From Gonocerus acuteangulatus (lineage: Eukaryota > Arthropoda > Insecta > Hemiptera > Coreidae), in NCBI GenBank assembly GCA_946811695.1, contig OX328124.1:59598754-59662753 (forward strand): DNA of 64,000 nt, written 5' to 3'. A model generated the notes under the pieces. The model did no database searches. It was not told where the DNA came from and was given only the letters and a program-made list of their open reading frames with translations. The first letter of the stretch is position 1; the number at the start of each line of letters is the position of its first letter. The translations under genes were made by a program, and so were the position numbers. Positions 33,012 to 44,695 of this stretch are shown piece after piece.

Positions 33012-34360
33012 CAGGGTGTCCCACATTGAGATGTCATAATTTTAAGGGTTTATTCTGCACTTCATTTGTAGTTCAGGGACGCAGAAGTGAGCGTCCTATC
33101 TCAACATGTAGCAGAGCTATTCAAACTTTTGTCTATTTTCAAAACTATTGAATTTTCTTATGAAAAACTGTGTTTTCCGGATTTCTGGTCTACTTATCGT
33201 AAATGACGACCACATTTTTAGAATCTAAATTAAATTTCCAATAAGAAACACCCATTATTGAAATGTTGTCATGTAAATTAGGAGCTACACTAAGAGCCAT
33301 ATAGATGTGAACTATTGTTATTAAGGTTTTCTTAACTCCTTTAATATTTTCTTAATCAGCTATTTGTAGAATTAGCGGTTTGCCTCCACCTCAAAAGTTG
33401 CCTTATTTAATAAGCTTTAAAATGGTACCCTGTTGTTTTAAAAAACAAAAATTATTTAAGTCTATTTTTTCTGATTTTTAAGTCAAACCCAATACATTTG
33501 CTTTAGTTTGAAGAAGCCATTACGAACACATTAATTAATTTCACGCGAATATGGCGATGTCCCACCCATCCAACATTAGGTATACACACTTTTTGCTCTG
33601 ATTAAGGATTAGCGGACACCTTGGAAAGAGTGAAATATGACAGAAGAATATTTTGGAAATAATCACAGTTATTGTTAACATAATAAATGCATATGTTATA
33701 TTTTTATGCTTTCAGGGTGTTGTTTTATGATATTTCTATTTTTAAGAGTAGTATAATAGTCTTTTCATTCATCTGAGCAAAAAGTGTGTACACCTAATGG
33801 TGGAAGGATGGGACATCACCATATTCGCGTGAAATTAAATAATGTGTTCCAATTGGCTTCTTCAAGCTACAGCAAATGTATTGGGTTTGACTTAGAAATC
33901 AGGAAAAAATATACTTAACTAATTTTTGTTTTTAAAACAACAGGGTACCATTTTAAAGCTTATTAAATAAGGCAACTTTTGAGGTGGAGGCAAACCGCTA
34001 AGTCTACAAATAGCTGATTAAGAAAATATTAAAGGACCTAAGAAAACCTTAATAACAATAGTTCACATCTATATGGCTCTTAGTGTAGCTCCTAATTTAC
34101 ATGACAACATTTCAATAATAGGTGTTTCTTATTGCAAATTTAATGTAGATTCTAAAAATGTGGTCGTCATTTACGATAAGTAGACCAGAAATCCGGAAAA
34201 CACTGTTTTTCATAAGTAAACCCAATAGTTTGGAAATAGACAAAATTTTGAATAGCTCTGCTACATGTTGAGATAGGACGCTCATTTCTGCGTCCCTGAA
34301 CTACAAATGAGGTACAGAATAAACCCTTAAAATTATGACATCTCAATGTGGGACACCCTG
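33012..34360. mobile_element. FB-A: 1349-bp element with ~590-bp inverted arms
   Basis: Ends CAGGGTGTCCCACATTGAGA and its complement, flanked by TA on each side (33010-33011, 34361-34362). Left arm to ~33600, right arm from ~33771; the arms differ by a few percent with small indels. The ~170-bp centre is AT-rich with no frame. TA duplication and CAGGGTG ends fit a Tc1/mariner-type non-autonomous element with extended TIRs; this is inference. Confidence 0.88.
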
Positions 34361-34362
34361 TA

Positions 34363-35322
34363 AATAAAGAAAACGCAGAATGTGTACCTAGACTACAACT
34401 ATGATATACCATTTATTACGACCGAACTACATGGTCATGGGAGCCAATATACGTGTATAGAACAAATATTCAACTACCAGACCAACACAAACTTATTTGA
34501 CAAATTATGAATGGAACTCCACTATTTTAGCGCATTTGTCTACTTGTCACTAGTTTCATTTAGAAAGCTTAGAATAGAAAGCGTTAATGTTTTGTTTTGA
34601 TCTTTCGAGACTAATTTAGACACTTGTAAAATCAATGATTTATAAGGCGCACAAACAGAAATCTTAGGTTATTTACCCTAACCTCAACCGTCCCAAACAA
34701 TTTACTTATGCATAGTTAAGTTTTTGTATGGGTGTAAATGAAACATTTTTTTAAATAGAAAATAAATTGGTGACGAAATACATGAATAGGGAATAGAAAG
34801 TATAAGTCAAAGTAAGGAGGTTGTAAACAGGGAACTTGCGTAAGGAATATCAAGAATAATTCTCAAGAGAAGCAGTTAAAGAACAACCTATGAGTCATAA
34901 CAGTAAATACACCCATGACATTTATCTCTCAAAACTGGTACTACAAGTTTTTAATTGGAGATACAAATGAAAGGTAGTGAATTCGGGGCGAATTTGTTAA
35001 AAGCAGCCTGAGAAAATAGGTTATTAGCACCTCAGACCACTCGTGAATGGCAAATTATATAACAGTTATTTGGGTTCGGGACAGGAACAAAAAACACCGG
35101 AAATGAGTGTCAACTAGAGTTAGCTTAATTTTTTTTTAGGACAAATGGGTGATATTAATTTCAGAGATTTTTACCAATTTAATTTTTGAAGTCCATTCAG
35201 AAATGACACAGATTTTTTGGGTTATCGACAGGTTAAAACCTTATTCTAGCCAGGATATAACTGCTGGCTATTCTTTTTTTCAAAAGATTAGCCACCCATA
35301 TTTGGAATCGAACCCATAACCT

Positions 35323-35324
<2 letters not shown>
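34363..35324. other. Unannotated AT-rich stretch
   Basis: No domain, RNA gene or repeat match recognised. Confidence 0.4.

Positions 35325-35402
<78 letters not shown>
35325..35402. repeat. (TA)n joined to (GA)n microsatellite
   Basis: TA run to about 35366, changing abruptly to a GA run that abuts the left end of FB-B. Confidence 0.9.
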
Positions 35403-35409
<7 letters not shown>

Positions 35410-36783
35410 CCTTAGGGGAACAAAAAATGTTATGTGACGATTTTCCGAATTCTCACACATAAGGGAGAAAACGTCGTTATATTGTTTTTTTCGAGACAAA
35501 CGTGGTTTTTAGAATAATATACGTTGCCAAGTGGTTCTACTAGAAAGCAAGTAAAACCAATCGAAAGCTGAGTGAATTTACTATAAGACTAGCTGGGAGC
35601 AAACGTAAAAACGAATGAATTTAAGTATATCTATCTTACCATAAGAAAGCTGTTCTAAATTTCCTGACATTTGCTTGATATTTCATACCAGCGTTGCTCT
35701 TCAATGGGCAGGATCTGAGATTTCCGGGTTTCAGAAAAACTTCCTCATTTAACCAGCTTTCCATTGTAAAAGTATGTGGACGATTTAAAAACAAAAGTTA
35801 AAAAAAAAAAAAAACAAACATGGATTTGTGAAAAGAAAATTAAATTTTTTACCTCAGTTTATTCAAAAAGCTTGAAAGAAATATTTATTTTTATAAGTAT
35901 TTACTTAAATATTAAGTACATATTTACTTAAAACAATAAAAAAAATTACTTCCACGAAAATAAAAAAAAATCCTAAAACAGTAAATAAAATACACATTTA
36001 TTTTGAATTTGTTAATTATAGTAACTAATACTGGGTCCAGGAGGTGGCCATTAATGAACCCCAACCCCCCATTAGCCTCAAAAACTGTTATTTTTACCTA
36101 GATAACGCATTTGAACACAATTTTACAGGACTATCTACATCTTATTTATTAGGGATGGGATATTTAATTACCACATTATTTACTGTTTTAGGAATTTTTT
36201 TTTATTTTCGTGGAAGTTATTTTTTTATTGTTTTAAGTAAATATTTACTTAATATTAAATTAAATATTTATAAAAATAAATATTTCTTTTAAACTTTTTC
36301 CATAAACTGCAGTAAATAATTAATTTTTCTCTTCACAGATCCATGTTTTTTTTTAAACATTTGTTCCTAAATCGTTAACATACTTCAATAACACAGGATT
36401 GTGATACATAAATGGAAATTTGGTTAAATGAGGAAGTTTTTCTGAAACCCGGGAATCTCAGATCCTGCCCATTGAGGAGTAACAATGGTAAGAAATATCA
36501 AGAAAATGTCAGGAAATTTAGAATAGCTCTCTTTTGGTAAGATAGACATACTTAAAGTTATTCATTCTTACGTTTGCTCTCAACTAGTCTTATAGGAAAT
36601 TTACTCAGCTTTCGATTGGTTTCACTTCCTTTTTAGTTGAACCACCTGGGACGGAGCTACAACGATTATTCTTCTAAAAACCACGTTTGTCTCGAAAAAA
36701 ACATTAAAACGACGTTTTCTCCCTTATGTGTGAGAATTCGGAAAATCGTCACATGACATTTTTTGTTCCCCTAAGGGTCCTCT
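35403..36783. mobile_element. FB-B: 1381-bp element with ~590-bp inverted arms
   Basis: Outer ends AGAGGATCCTTAGGGGAACA and its near-complement. Inverted landmarks continue inward: ATTCTCACACATAAGGGAGA, TTTCGATTGGTTT, GATCCTGCCCATTGA and TTTTTATTTTCGTGGAAGT. The centre (about 35990-36185) holds GGGTCCAGGAGGTGGCC and part of a short frame (36044-36292) that I do not trust as a gene. A lone GGGACACCCTG (36815-36825) just to the right is the right end of an FB-A-type element. Confidence 0.85.
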
Positions 36784-37490
36784 ATCACTTCCTACAATAT
36801 GACTAGACATTTACGGGACACCCTGTACATATACAGGGTGTTCAAAACTCGATTGACACCCCCCTTTTTTCCACAATTTTTGAAATTTAAAAACGAAACT
36901 TGGTGTGGTCGAATATACATTCATTGGACCTAATGCACGACCCCTCAACTTTCTCCAGTTCTTCTCCAGTGACCCTAACTCTGGAATCTTCAATGGAAAG
37001 GGGTTATTTTTATGACGGATTATTGTAGAGAATTGAATTTTAGGTAGATTTTATATCGGTCATTTGTTCGCTAAAGCGCACCAATGAGTAACAAATTGCC
37101 AAAAACCGTTAAAACCCTTGTTTTTTGTCACGTTTCTGCCAATAACGTAGAAAGTATGCCCGTAATGAAAAAAGTAGTTGATATAAACGTTGTAGAGGAT
37201 TAAATTTTCTTTCCAAAAAGTACCTTTAAATGCCTAAAACGTTAATAGGAATGGGGCAAAACACACTTTTGTTTTTGAAGTTTTCAGAAAAGTTTATGAT
37301 CAACGTGGTCTACGCTTCCGTAAAAACTTAATAAACATTTCCTAAACTTTTTGCTCCACCTAAAAATCAAATGTAATTACTTTATAAAGGCATTAAAATA
37401 ATAAATTTAAAGCAACCGAACTCACCGAATCATTAGAATTTCGTAGTAATTATTTTTGTGTTGGACGATTTTTTTTTTAGTTATTTTCTT

Positions 37491-37571
37491 TTTTACGGCG
37501 TCTTGCCGACATCCAGGGTGCAGTGAGGAATTTTCCCAACGAGCCGTGGGATGAAAAATTCCTGCCGGCGG
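37491..37571 (-). mobile_element. SINE1 3' half in left arm of FB-C
   Basis: On the minus strand: CAGGAATTTTTCATCCCACG, GGGAAAATTCCTCACTGCAC, GACGCCGTAAAA. About 20 bp (the TAATGGCCTAGATGTCA area) is deleted relative to the right arm. It breaks at CCGCCGG beside the ACAGTGGGG terminus. Confidence 0.8.
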
Positions 37572-38571
37572 ACAGTGGGGCCAAACTATTTCGACGACAC
37601 GAAAATTCTTTCTACACAACGAAACAAAAAAAGTGTACAGATCTCGGAATGTGTACACATAAACTTAAACAAAAACAATATAAACTACAAAACTGACCAA
37701 CAAGGCATTTCTCCTATGTACGCTAATATTTTCCAAAAACTCTCCCGACCTCCCACCTAGATTTGTCCCATGCCTCTTGGGTATCCTTCCAGTAACACCT
37801 TTTTCTCCTTTCCTGTCATAAACATGCCTTTTGATCCTTACCGACCTTTCTCCCACGACCTGCTGTTTTCAGTTACATATACCGCAGTAGATTCCTTTTT
37901 CCTTAGACACTTTCACAATGGTTACTTAATTGCCAACCTTGGTCTTCCTCTGCCGCTCGGCATTTCCATTGGTATGTAGTATCTTATTTCTTTGTAAAAT
38001 CAATTAATGTTACTATTAGCTACTATATTTGTCACTTGTATGTAGTTTCTTATTTCTATGTAAAACCAATTAACGTTAGTAATTACTATTACAATCAATT
38101 ATTGTACCAATTTACTTTTTCATTCTACTCATTCTAAGAATTCGAGACGATATGTTCTTTTATAAGTTAATCGTATTTATAGTTCTGTTACCTATCACAA
38201 TTATAATTTTTTTTTGTTTCTGTATTAATTTCTTTTTTTGTCATTTTAGCTGACGAAGGCTACCAATGAGTAGCCGAAACGTCCGAAATATAGATTTTTT
38301 AAAACAAAATCATATTGAGGTTTATTTAGCCGAATCCCAACCATTCCATCTTTACTTATCACCTCGACGGCTAACTATCTAATCATCATAATAATTCTTT
38401 TTGTTGAAAAAAATTTACGATATAAATTTACGTTTTAAAGACGCCAGTCTAATTTTTTCCAAATCTAATCGGGGTTTGAATGTTTAATTTCAATGATATC
38501 AGTGCTGATATTAAGTTAGATTTGGAGGCTGTAGCCTTTTTGAAACACGAAAAGTAGTTTGGCCCCACTGT
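37572..38571. mobile_element. Central unit of FB-C with ACAGTGGGGCCAAA termini
   Basis: Left ACAGTGGGGCCAAACTATTT and right complement ACAGTGGGGCCAAACTACTT match for ~17 bases. Inside are a hammerhead motif (38249-38284) followed by GAATCCCAACCATTCC and a CGACGGCTAACT tail shared with 41195-41480. No long frame is found. Confidence 0.65.
38249..38284 (+). ncRNA. Hammerhead ribozyme-like motif, good core
   Basis: G-CTGACGA, stem II GGCTAC-CAATGA-GTAGCC (6 bp, perfect), GAAA, CGTC, C. The core boxes are intact. Stem I is weak beyond the first pair (TTTTAG versus CGAAA with one mismatch). Confidence 0.65.
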
Positions 38572-38670
38572 GCGGCGGCCGGAATTTTTCATCCCACGGC
38601 TCGTTGGGAAAATTCCTCGCTGTACTCTGGATGTCGGCACTAATGGCCTAGATGTCAAGACGCCGTAAAA
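38572..38670 (+). mobile_element. SINE1 3' half in right arm of FB-C
   Basis: CCGGAATTTTTCATCCCACG to GATGTCGGCACTAATGGCCT to AAGACGCCGTAAAAA. The 5' tRNA-like half is absent; the break coincides with the TIR terminus ACTGT. Confidence 0.85.
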
Positions 38671-39323
38671 ACAAAATAACTAAAAAAAATAAATCGTCCA
38701 ACACAAAAATAATTACTACGAAATTCTAATGATTAGGTGAGTTCTGTTGCTTTAAATTTATTATTTTAATGCCTTTATAAAGTAATTACATTTGATTTTT
38801 AGGTGGAGCAAAAAGTTTAGGAAATGTTTATTAAGTTTTTACGGAAGCGTAGACCACGTTGATCATAAACTTTTTTGAAAACTTCAAAAACAAAAGTGTG
38901 TTTTGCCCCATTCCTATTAACGTTTTAGGCATTTAAAGGTACTTTTTGGAAAGAAAATTTAATCCTCTACAACGTTTATATCAACTACTTTTTTCATTAC
39001 GGGCATACTTTCTACGTTATTGGCAGAAAACAAGGGTTTTAACGGTTTTTGGCAATTTGTTACTTATTGGTGCGCTTTAGCGAACAAATGACCGATATAA
39101 AATCGACCTAAAATTCAATTCTCTACAGTAATCCGTCATAAAAATAACCCCTTTCCATTGAAGATACCAGAGTTAGGGTCGCTGGAGAAGAACTGGAGAA
39201 AGTTGAAGGGTCGTGCATTAGGTCCAATGAATGTACATTCGACCACGTTAAGACCCACCAAGTTTCGTTTTTAAATTTCAAAAATTGTGGAAAAAAAAGG
39301 GGGGTGTCAATCGAGTTTTGAAC

Positions 39324-39328
<5 letters not shown>

Positions 39329-39373
<45 letters not shown>
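39329..39373. repeat. (TA)n microsatellite
   Basis: TA run at the right edge of FB-C. Confidence 0.9.
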
Positions 39374-39375
<2 letters not shown>

Positions 39376-39440
39376 CAAATTTGAACCACCGATATTTTCG
39401 TTATCTATAGGTTCTAAAACGAGATATTTTCTAGTAGGCA

Positions 39441-39870
39441 CCATGGGCGTGTATAGAAAATTATTTCGGGAGGGGTAGTGGCTGGGAGAATTTCAGGGGG
39501 GGGGGGTGAGATAATTTGAGGGGCATGGAGTACTAACAATCTAGAACTTAGGGGTCTCCCAAGGTCTAGTGGCTAGCGACTTAGACTCATAAGCGGGAGA
39601 TGGTGGGTTCGATCCCCACCGGCGGCAGGAATTTTCTCATCCCACGACTCGTTGGGAATATTCCTCCCTGCACCCTGGATGTCGGCGCTAATGGCCCAGA
39701 TTTGTCGATGCGCCATTAAAAAAAAACCAATTAAAACGCTATTACACCCAAAAAAATATTTTCTCTGAATTATGTGATCTTATTTAATTTATTTATAAGG
39801 TTTTTATGACACATGTTTACCGATTTTGGCTGCAATTCCCTCAGCTCCTCGCCTTATGTACGCCAATGTT
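39441..39870 (+). mobile_element. GGGCGTATA-type MITE interrupted by SINE1
   Basis: CATGGGCGTGTATAGAAAAT, a G-rich block and GGGGCATGGAGTACTAACAA form the left part. After the SINE come AAAACGCTATTACACCC, TTTTTATGACACATG and a decayed TATGTACGCCAATG end. Confidence 0.8.
39551..39726 (+). mobile_element. SINE1, full length
   Basis: The tRNA-like head GTCTCCCAAGGTCTAGTGGC, CGACTTAGACTCATAAGC and B box GGGTTCGATCCCCACC lead to the body CAGGAATTTTCTCATCCC, GGATGTCGGCGCTAATGGCC and tail GATGCGCCATT followed by A9. The head is most like a CAT-anticodon tRNA, but the acceptor stem does not pair. Pol III internal promoter boxes are present. It depends on a LINE for movement. Confidence 0.92.
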
Positions 39871-39879
39871 CGGCACTGC

Positions 39880-39950
39880 CGGATTGCGTTAACAGGTCAA
39901 CCTTATAAGCGTTGGAGGGAGGGAGGAACCGCGGTAAAACACTGATAAAT
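39880..39950 (-). repeat. End fragment of repeat W
   Basis: The reverse complement gives GCGGTTCCTCCCTCCCTCC, then CTTATAAGGTTGACC and a CAATCCGGCAGTGCCGA block as in W at 22640-22700. Confidence 0.65.
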
Positions 39951-40087
39951 GACTAAAGTGAAAACAATAAATTTCCGCGATATATACATATATCGTCCTG
40001 GCTCTACTCCTGATTTCTTCGGAATTAATTCTCTGTTCTGAATAATCGAAGTCAAATTCCTTTAAAAGCCGAGAAACGTCGGAAATT

Positions 40088-41030
40088 GTGGAAAATTAAA
40101 GTGAAACCTGAAAAGTGCTGTCGTGTAACATGCTCACTTAATAAGAGCACTTGCCCTTCTGTTTTCATTTGCAGCAGTCAGCCTCCAGTATCTAATGAGA
40201 TGCGCCACCTGGGATTCCTCCTTAACAGCAGACTAACATGGTACCACACACAGGACTGAATGGCTGGACCTAAACAGGAGATATCAGGACCTTGGAAGAG
40301 TAAGGGCGAATCAGAAAAATCTACTTTTTTTAAAAATTGTTTTCCTGATTGAGAAAGATGTAGGTAACATGACGCTTCGCCTTGTTTCTCTGGTTCGCCT
40401 ATAGTTCTCTCGCAGTTTCATGTTAAAGTGAACAGTAGCATCATCATGGAAAATTCTATGTCCTATTTCAAGGGAGAATCCCGGGTCTAAAACGTCCCTC
40501 CTAGCATTTTATTACCCATGAATCACTCATAAAAATTATAATTTAAACATTGAATTTCAATTGCATACTTTTTCAATCAGATTTATAAATCAACATTCCA
40601 TACAGTAAACATTCGCCTTTGCTATCCTGAAGCGCTTCTAGAACTTTATCTTCGATTTCCCAACATCCGGAATTCGTGATTCGCCCTTACTCTTCCAAGG
40701 TCCCCTCTGACGACTACTTGGACCTACTTCAAAGCTTACGACACAAAACAAACTCACTATATACAAAACTATAATCAGACCTATTTAGACTTACGGACTT
40801 GAATTATGGGGGAAAGCGAACCGATCAAACATACACAGGATACAAGCATTCCAATCCAAAGTCTTTCGCACAATCGTCGATGCTCTCTTTTATATCTCCA
40901 CCAAAACCCTACATAACTCCCTAAATATTCCAAATCCTAGAGGTCAATCCCTTTCCTCTCGGGTCTATCCTAAAGACCATGGCTTAAGAGAATTCGGGCC
41001 CGTGACGAGCTACAACAATAGCAGTTCAAA
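40088..41030 (+). pseudogene. Jockey-type LINE RT C-terminal remnant, split by a MITE
   Basis: The first piece (40088-40290) reads WKIKVKPEKCCRV..., ..MRHLGFLLNSRLTWYHT, the Jockey KYLG..LDRRLTW region. After the 416-bp family Y insertion (40291-40706) the frame resumes RLLGPTSKLTTQNKLTIYKT, IIRPI-stop-TYGLELWGKA and NRSNIHRIQAFQSKV..., ..STKTLHNSLNIP, all characteristic of the post-RT thumb region. A TAG stands where Jockey RT normally has Trp (RPIWTYG). No endonuclease or catalytic RT core is present. Upstream truncation and stops make this a dead fragment. Confidence 0.87.
40291..40706. mobile_element. Family Y TIR element, copy 2, complete
   Basis: Ends CCTTGGAAGAGTAAGGGCGA and its perfect complement (TIR ~24 bp), 416 bp. 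It interrupts the Jockey frame at a point where both sides rejoin, which confirms the boundaries. No coding frame. Confidence 0.9.
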
Positions 41031-41194
41031 ACAGTGAAAATAAGAAGTGTTAGCATAGCTCAGGAAGTGTCATAATATAATATTCATTGACATCTATACT
41101 TAGGCAGTATAAGTCATTATTTTACAATATTAATTGTACAGATTTTAAATAAACATTAATTCATACTTATAAAAAACTATCCTTTTAATCACAC

Positions 41195-41480
41195 GATACG
41201 ATGTCAAGGGATGGTTGGGAATCGGCTAGGAGAAAAAACGCCAGATAGGTAGGAATCTGTATTGGACGGTTCGGCTACACTTTAGCGTTTGTGTAATAAA
41301 TTATAAGTGACAAAAATCAGTCAGCAATGATTTTTTTTTTTTTTACTTGTAATTTGTATTTATTAATTTTAGCTGAAGAAGGCGGCCAAAGTGCAGCCGA
41401 AACGTCCGATACAGATTTCTTCCTGAAGGTCTGACGTTTTTTCTCCTAGCCGAATCCCAACCATCCCTTGACTTGGTATC
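41195..41480 (+). mobile_element. 286-bp hammerhead element with ~100-bp inverted arms
   Basis: Left arm 41195-41290 and right arm 41372-41480 are complementary (GTCAAGGGATGGTTGGGA, AATCGGCTAGGAGAAAAAACG, AATCTGTATTGGACGG). The right arm holds an intact hammerhead core; the left arm keeps only its 3' half. The spacer carries poly-T. Confidence 0.75.
41372..41407 (+). ncRNA. Hammerhead ribozyme-like motif
   Basis: CTGAAGA, stem II GGCGGC-CAAAGT-GCAGCC with one mismatch, GAAA, CGTC, C. Core boxes conform to CUGANGA...GAAA. Confidence 0.6.
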
Positions 41481-44400
41481 ACTACAACGGCTAACTCATT
41501 TTCATGACATTTATAGCTTCTAAATTTTGTTAAATTTCTATCTATCTATTGTAAGCAGTGCTTCCAGCCGCCTACCCTTGTCAGCCTTATAAAACTGTAC
41601 TATTTTTTCTTCATTGATCTGGTCTTTTTTGTCGATATCTTCTGTGCACATCATCCATATTTCACAGTGGAACTCCAATCTAAAGAGGCTATTCCCATTC
41701 AACCGAAATCCCCCCTCTGTATTTAAATCCCACCACTTGTGTTTCTTTAACCTTGCCTGAAAGTAGCTTTATTAGTATATATTATTATCGTAATGTTCAT
41801 TGATAATTTATGTTTTTATTTATTCTGGAATTAAACCCTCCACACCTTTTCCGGTCACGGACTTGAGAAACCTTTCATTTTAGGGCGGTTTTTTAAATTA
41901 CATTAGTCTTATATAGAACGGCCCTGGCAGTCTATGCGTTATACTACTGCAACCTCACTATGTCACTTCCCGTAATATGGAAATTCAAGTTTCAAAGCTT
42001 GCATCATATTTTTTATTTTCATATTATATTATTATAATTTTATTATATTATTATTTTTTTTTTCTTGGGACTGGGGTGTTTCAAATTATTACGCTAGTAA
42101 AATAGACCATAGATAAAGTTGTGGGACTCTACGAACAAATAAATAATGTTTTAGTTCACCCCCCCCCCTGAAGGACAGTTAACTCTATAATTTCAAGCAG
42201 AAAGTTTGATGTTCATAGGCTTGCCGGTTTGACCGGAAAAGTTTCGGTAATTTGCTCTTGTCCCGGTGTCCTTCCCGGTTTTTTCAATGTTCCGGAAATG
42301 GCTGTAAGATGTAAAAAGTAATGAATTTATGTTTTTAAGAATATTTTATGAATCGGTTACTTTTCTACAATCAATATTTTTAATTACGCACACAGTTTTA
42401 AAGACCTGAGACGTATTCTAACCGTAATTTGTGAGCAAAATTTTGAAATACTTGCACAGCGTTGCCAGCGGCCTACTATTTGGCTGTGTGATTTTATTAA
42501 GTTGCAAAAATTCTTTTTTATTTTTAAAAGTCGGGTAGACTAACGATTTAGGGTTCTAGATTCGCACTCTCGTTACTTGCGAGGCTTAAAACTCACTATA
42601 TTGCTCTTATTTTTTTAAACGTTTTCCATGGGAGCGCTATTCCATATATAAATACACATTCACTCATATAATATTAAGGTTCGCAGAATACTTCTACAAT
42701 TCGCCTACATCTTGCTGATTATATAAATGCTTTATTTAAAGCATATTAGACATAACAGGATACATATTAAATACTTCCTGCTAGCACCTTGTGCAACACA
42801 TTTACAGAAACGTGATAACTTCATACCTCGGATCGATTATATGATCATTTAATTTTACAATTACTTCTGCTTGATTTCCATGGCGTTTCGAAAGAAAGTG
42901 AATAACTTCCTGATAGCTTCAAGGACAGGTGCATCCATTATTGAAGCCTTATATGGGCGGGATTCAAATAAAAAAAATACAGGAGCCTTAGACAAAGGCA
43001 AGACAGCTAAGGCTAGCGGTAGTTATGTTAAAGGAAATAAATAAGAGTTTTCCTTTATAGCCATTAGGAAGTGGGGAAGTTATTCCCTTGACTCCCCTCT
43101 TTGGACTTCCTGTAGCCCACAGGTGGCTGGCCTTTCTTCACATTTACATTTTATTCTGTCATCCGTCTGACATCATCTAATGAACGTTTTACCTGTCAAA
43201 ATCTTAGCACCTGTTAACCTTCTCTCTCTTGAAGAAGAGAAGAACAAGCTTGTGGTTTTTATGGTGGATATCTACTTCAAAGGCCATTAGCGCTTGCCTC
43301 AAACAATTTCATCTGAACGACTTTATTCGCAAGCACCGTTCAAAATTCGGAACTTCTGTCTAAAAATATATTTTTAAGTTTGGATGTCAAAAATATATAT
43401 GAATAAATAAAAATCTTAATTGTAATGAAAAAAAAAAATATACCAAATATCCTAGCGATTTTGTAAAATAGGCAGAATGTCAAATGATTAAAAAAAAATA
43501 GAGCCTTCTGCTCAAATTCAGGAACATAAATATGCTTCAGGTCCACCCGACAAAGCTATGTAAAATACTGTATAACATACATGTACATTTTCGTACATGG
43601 CCACCGCGCATGCACGAACGCCAGCGGACACTTTTTTGTAACGTTTTATTTTTTCAGTTTAATCATCGCTAAAGCATATTTATGCTAAAACAATTTTATG
43701 TACTGAGCATTTTTATTAAAATTGCCCTAGAGGTTTAACATCCACTTCTATGCCTCTTCAGGGGCACTAAGACTATTAAAAACGAATAATACAGCCGAAC
43801 AACACAATGGGAACCTTATGCCATGAGTCATGTCCAAACCGAGATACGAACACCAGGGGCTGTTTAGTGTCAGCTGTTAAAATCGAATAAGTCAATCATA
43901 ATTTAATTCGATATCCACAAGAGGTATATTAGTCATCTTTAATAAAATTTCTTACCGTGAAGTTGTGTTTTTATGTTTTGCCAAATAAATTTAGTAAAAA
44001 TATATCATTTAAATATTATATAACAGTTTTTGTATTCAGATTTCTCCCTATTTATATATGCATGTTTTCTTTAATTTAGCGTTTTGTGGTCTATTGTAAT
44101 CTATAAAAATAATTGTTATTATCTTCTTAAAATAAAATTATATTAAACGTCCAAGATGTAAAACTATTAGTATATAATCAGAAAAAGCCTAACTTATCCT
44201 CAATACGCGGAAAATATGGCTTTTCGTAAGTCTAAGTTCGCCAAAAATATTTAATGAAATGTTTTTTATTTTTTAGGAATGTCCTTAAATAAGGAGCCTG
44301 TGTTTTAAGAAACTTCATAATTGTTTTAATTTTCTTTCAGTCCGTTTAAACAATAGATTTCTCCTTATTTTATTTGCACGAAGAAGAAAAACATTGGATT

Positions 44401-44695
44401 TTTTTACAGAGGCGATAAAGAGTCGGGCCGTAAAACCGAAGTAGAAGCGTTGCGGTTTTTTTCGGGAGTTTAGAAAGCCGTGAGATACTTTCTCGCGGCA
44501 AGTTGATGGATTGTTTGGATGAGGCAAAAAATCGGGACCTTTCAAATGGTCAATAAACTGTATCGAAAGTGACGTAATGCCCGTACACGACTGACCTTCT
44601 TCAGCAGACCAATGAATCAGAGGGAAGGGGAAAATAGAGGAGACAGCTCGCCACTTTCCTCTCAAACAAGAAACAGGATGGGAAGTATGCTTACT
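41481..44695. other. Unannotated stretch of 3.2 kb
   Basis: 41500-41525 continues the CTACAACGGCTAACTC tail shared with 38370. I see no domain, RNA gene or repeat match in the rest. The minus-strand frame at 44315-44728 (137 codons) has no recognisable motif. Confidence 0.35.

Larger units (their letters stand above)
36834..39328. mobile_element. FB-C: 2.5-kb inverted-repeat element with half-SINEs in both arms
   Basis: Ends CAGGGTGTTCAAAACTCGAT and complement, beside TA. Left arm 36834-37571, right arm 38572-39328; they are co-linear along their length (for example GGACCTAATGCACGACCC, CGCTAAAGCGCACCAA, TTGGACGATTT). Each arm's inner end is a SINE1 3' half in inverted orientation (37491-37571 minus, 38572-38670 plus). 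The 1.0-kb centre is a separate ACAGTGGGGCCAAA-ended unit. No transposase seen. Confidence 0.85.

Noticed and set aside
36044..36292. 82-residue gene in FB-B
   Set aside because: It runs from the centre into the right arm, ends in low-complexity Asn/Lys/Tyr residues, and has no recognised motif.
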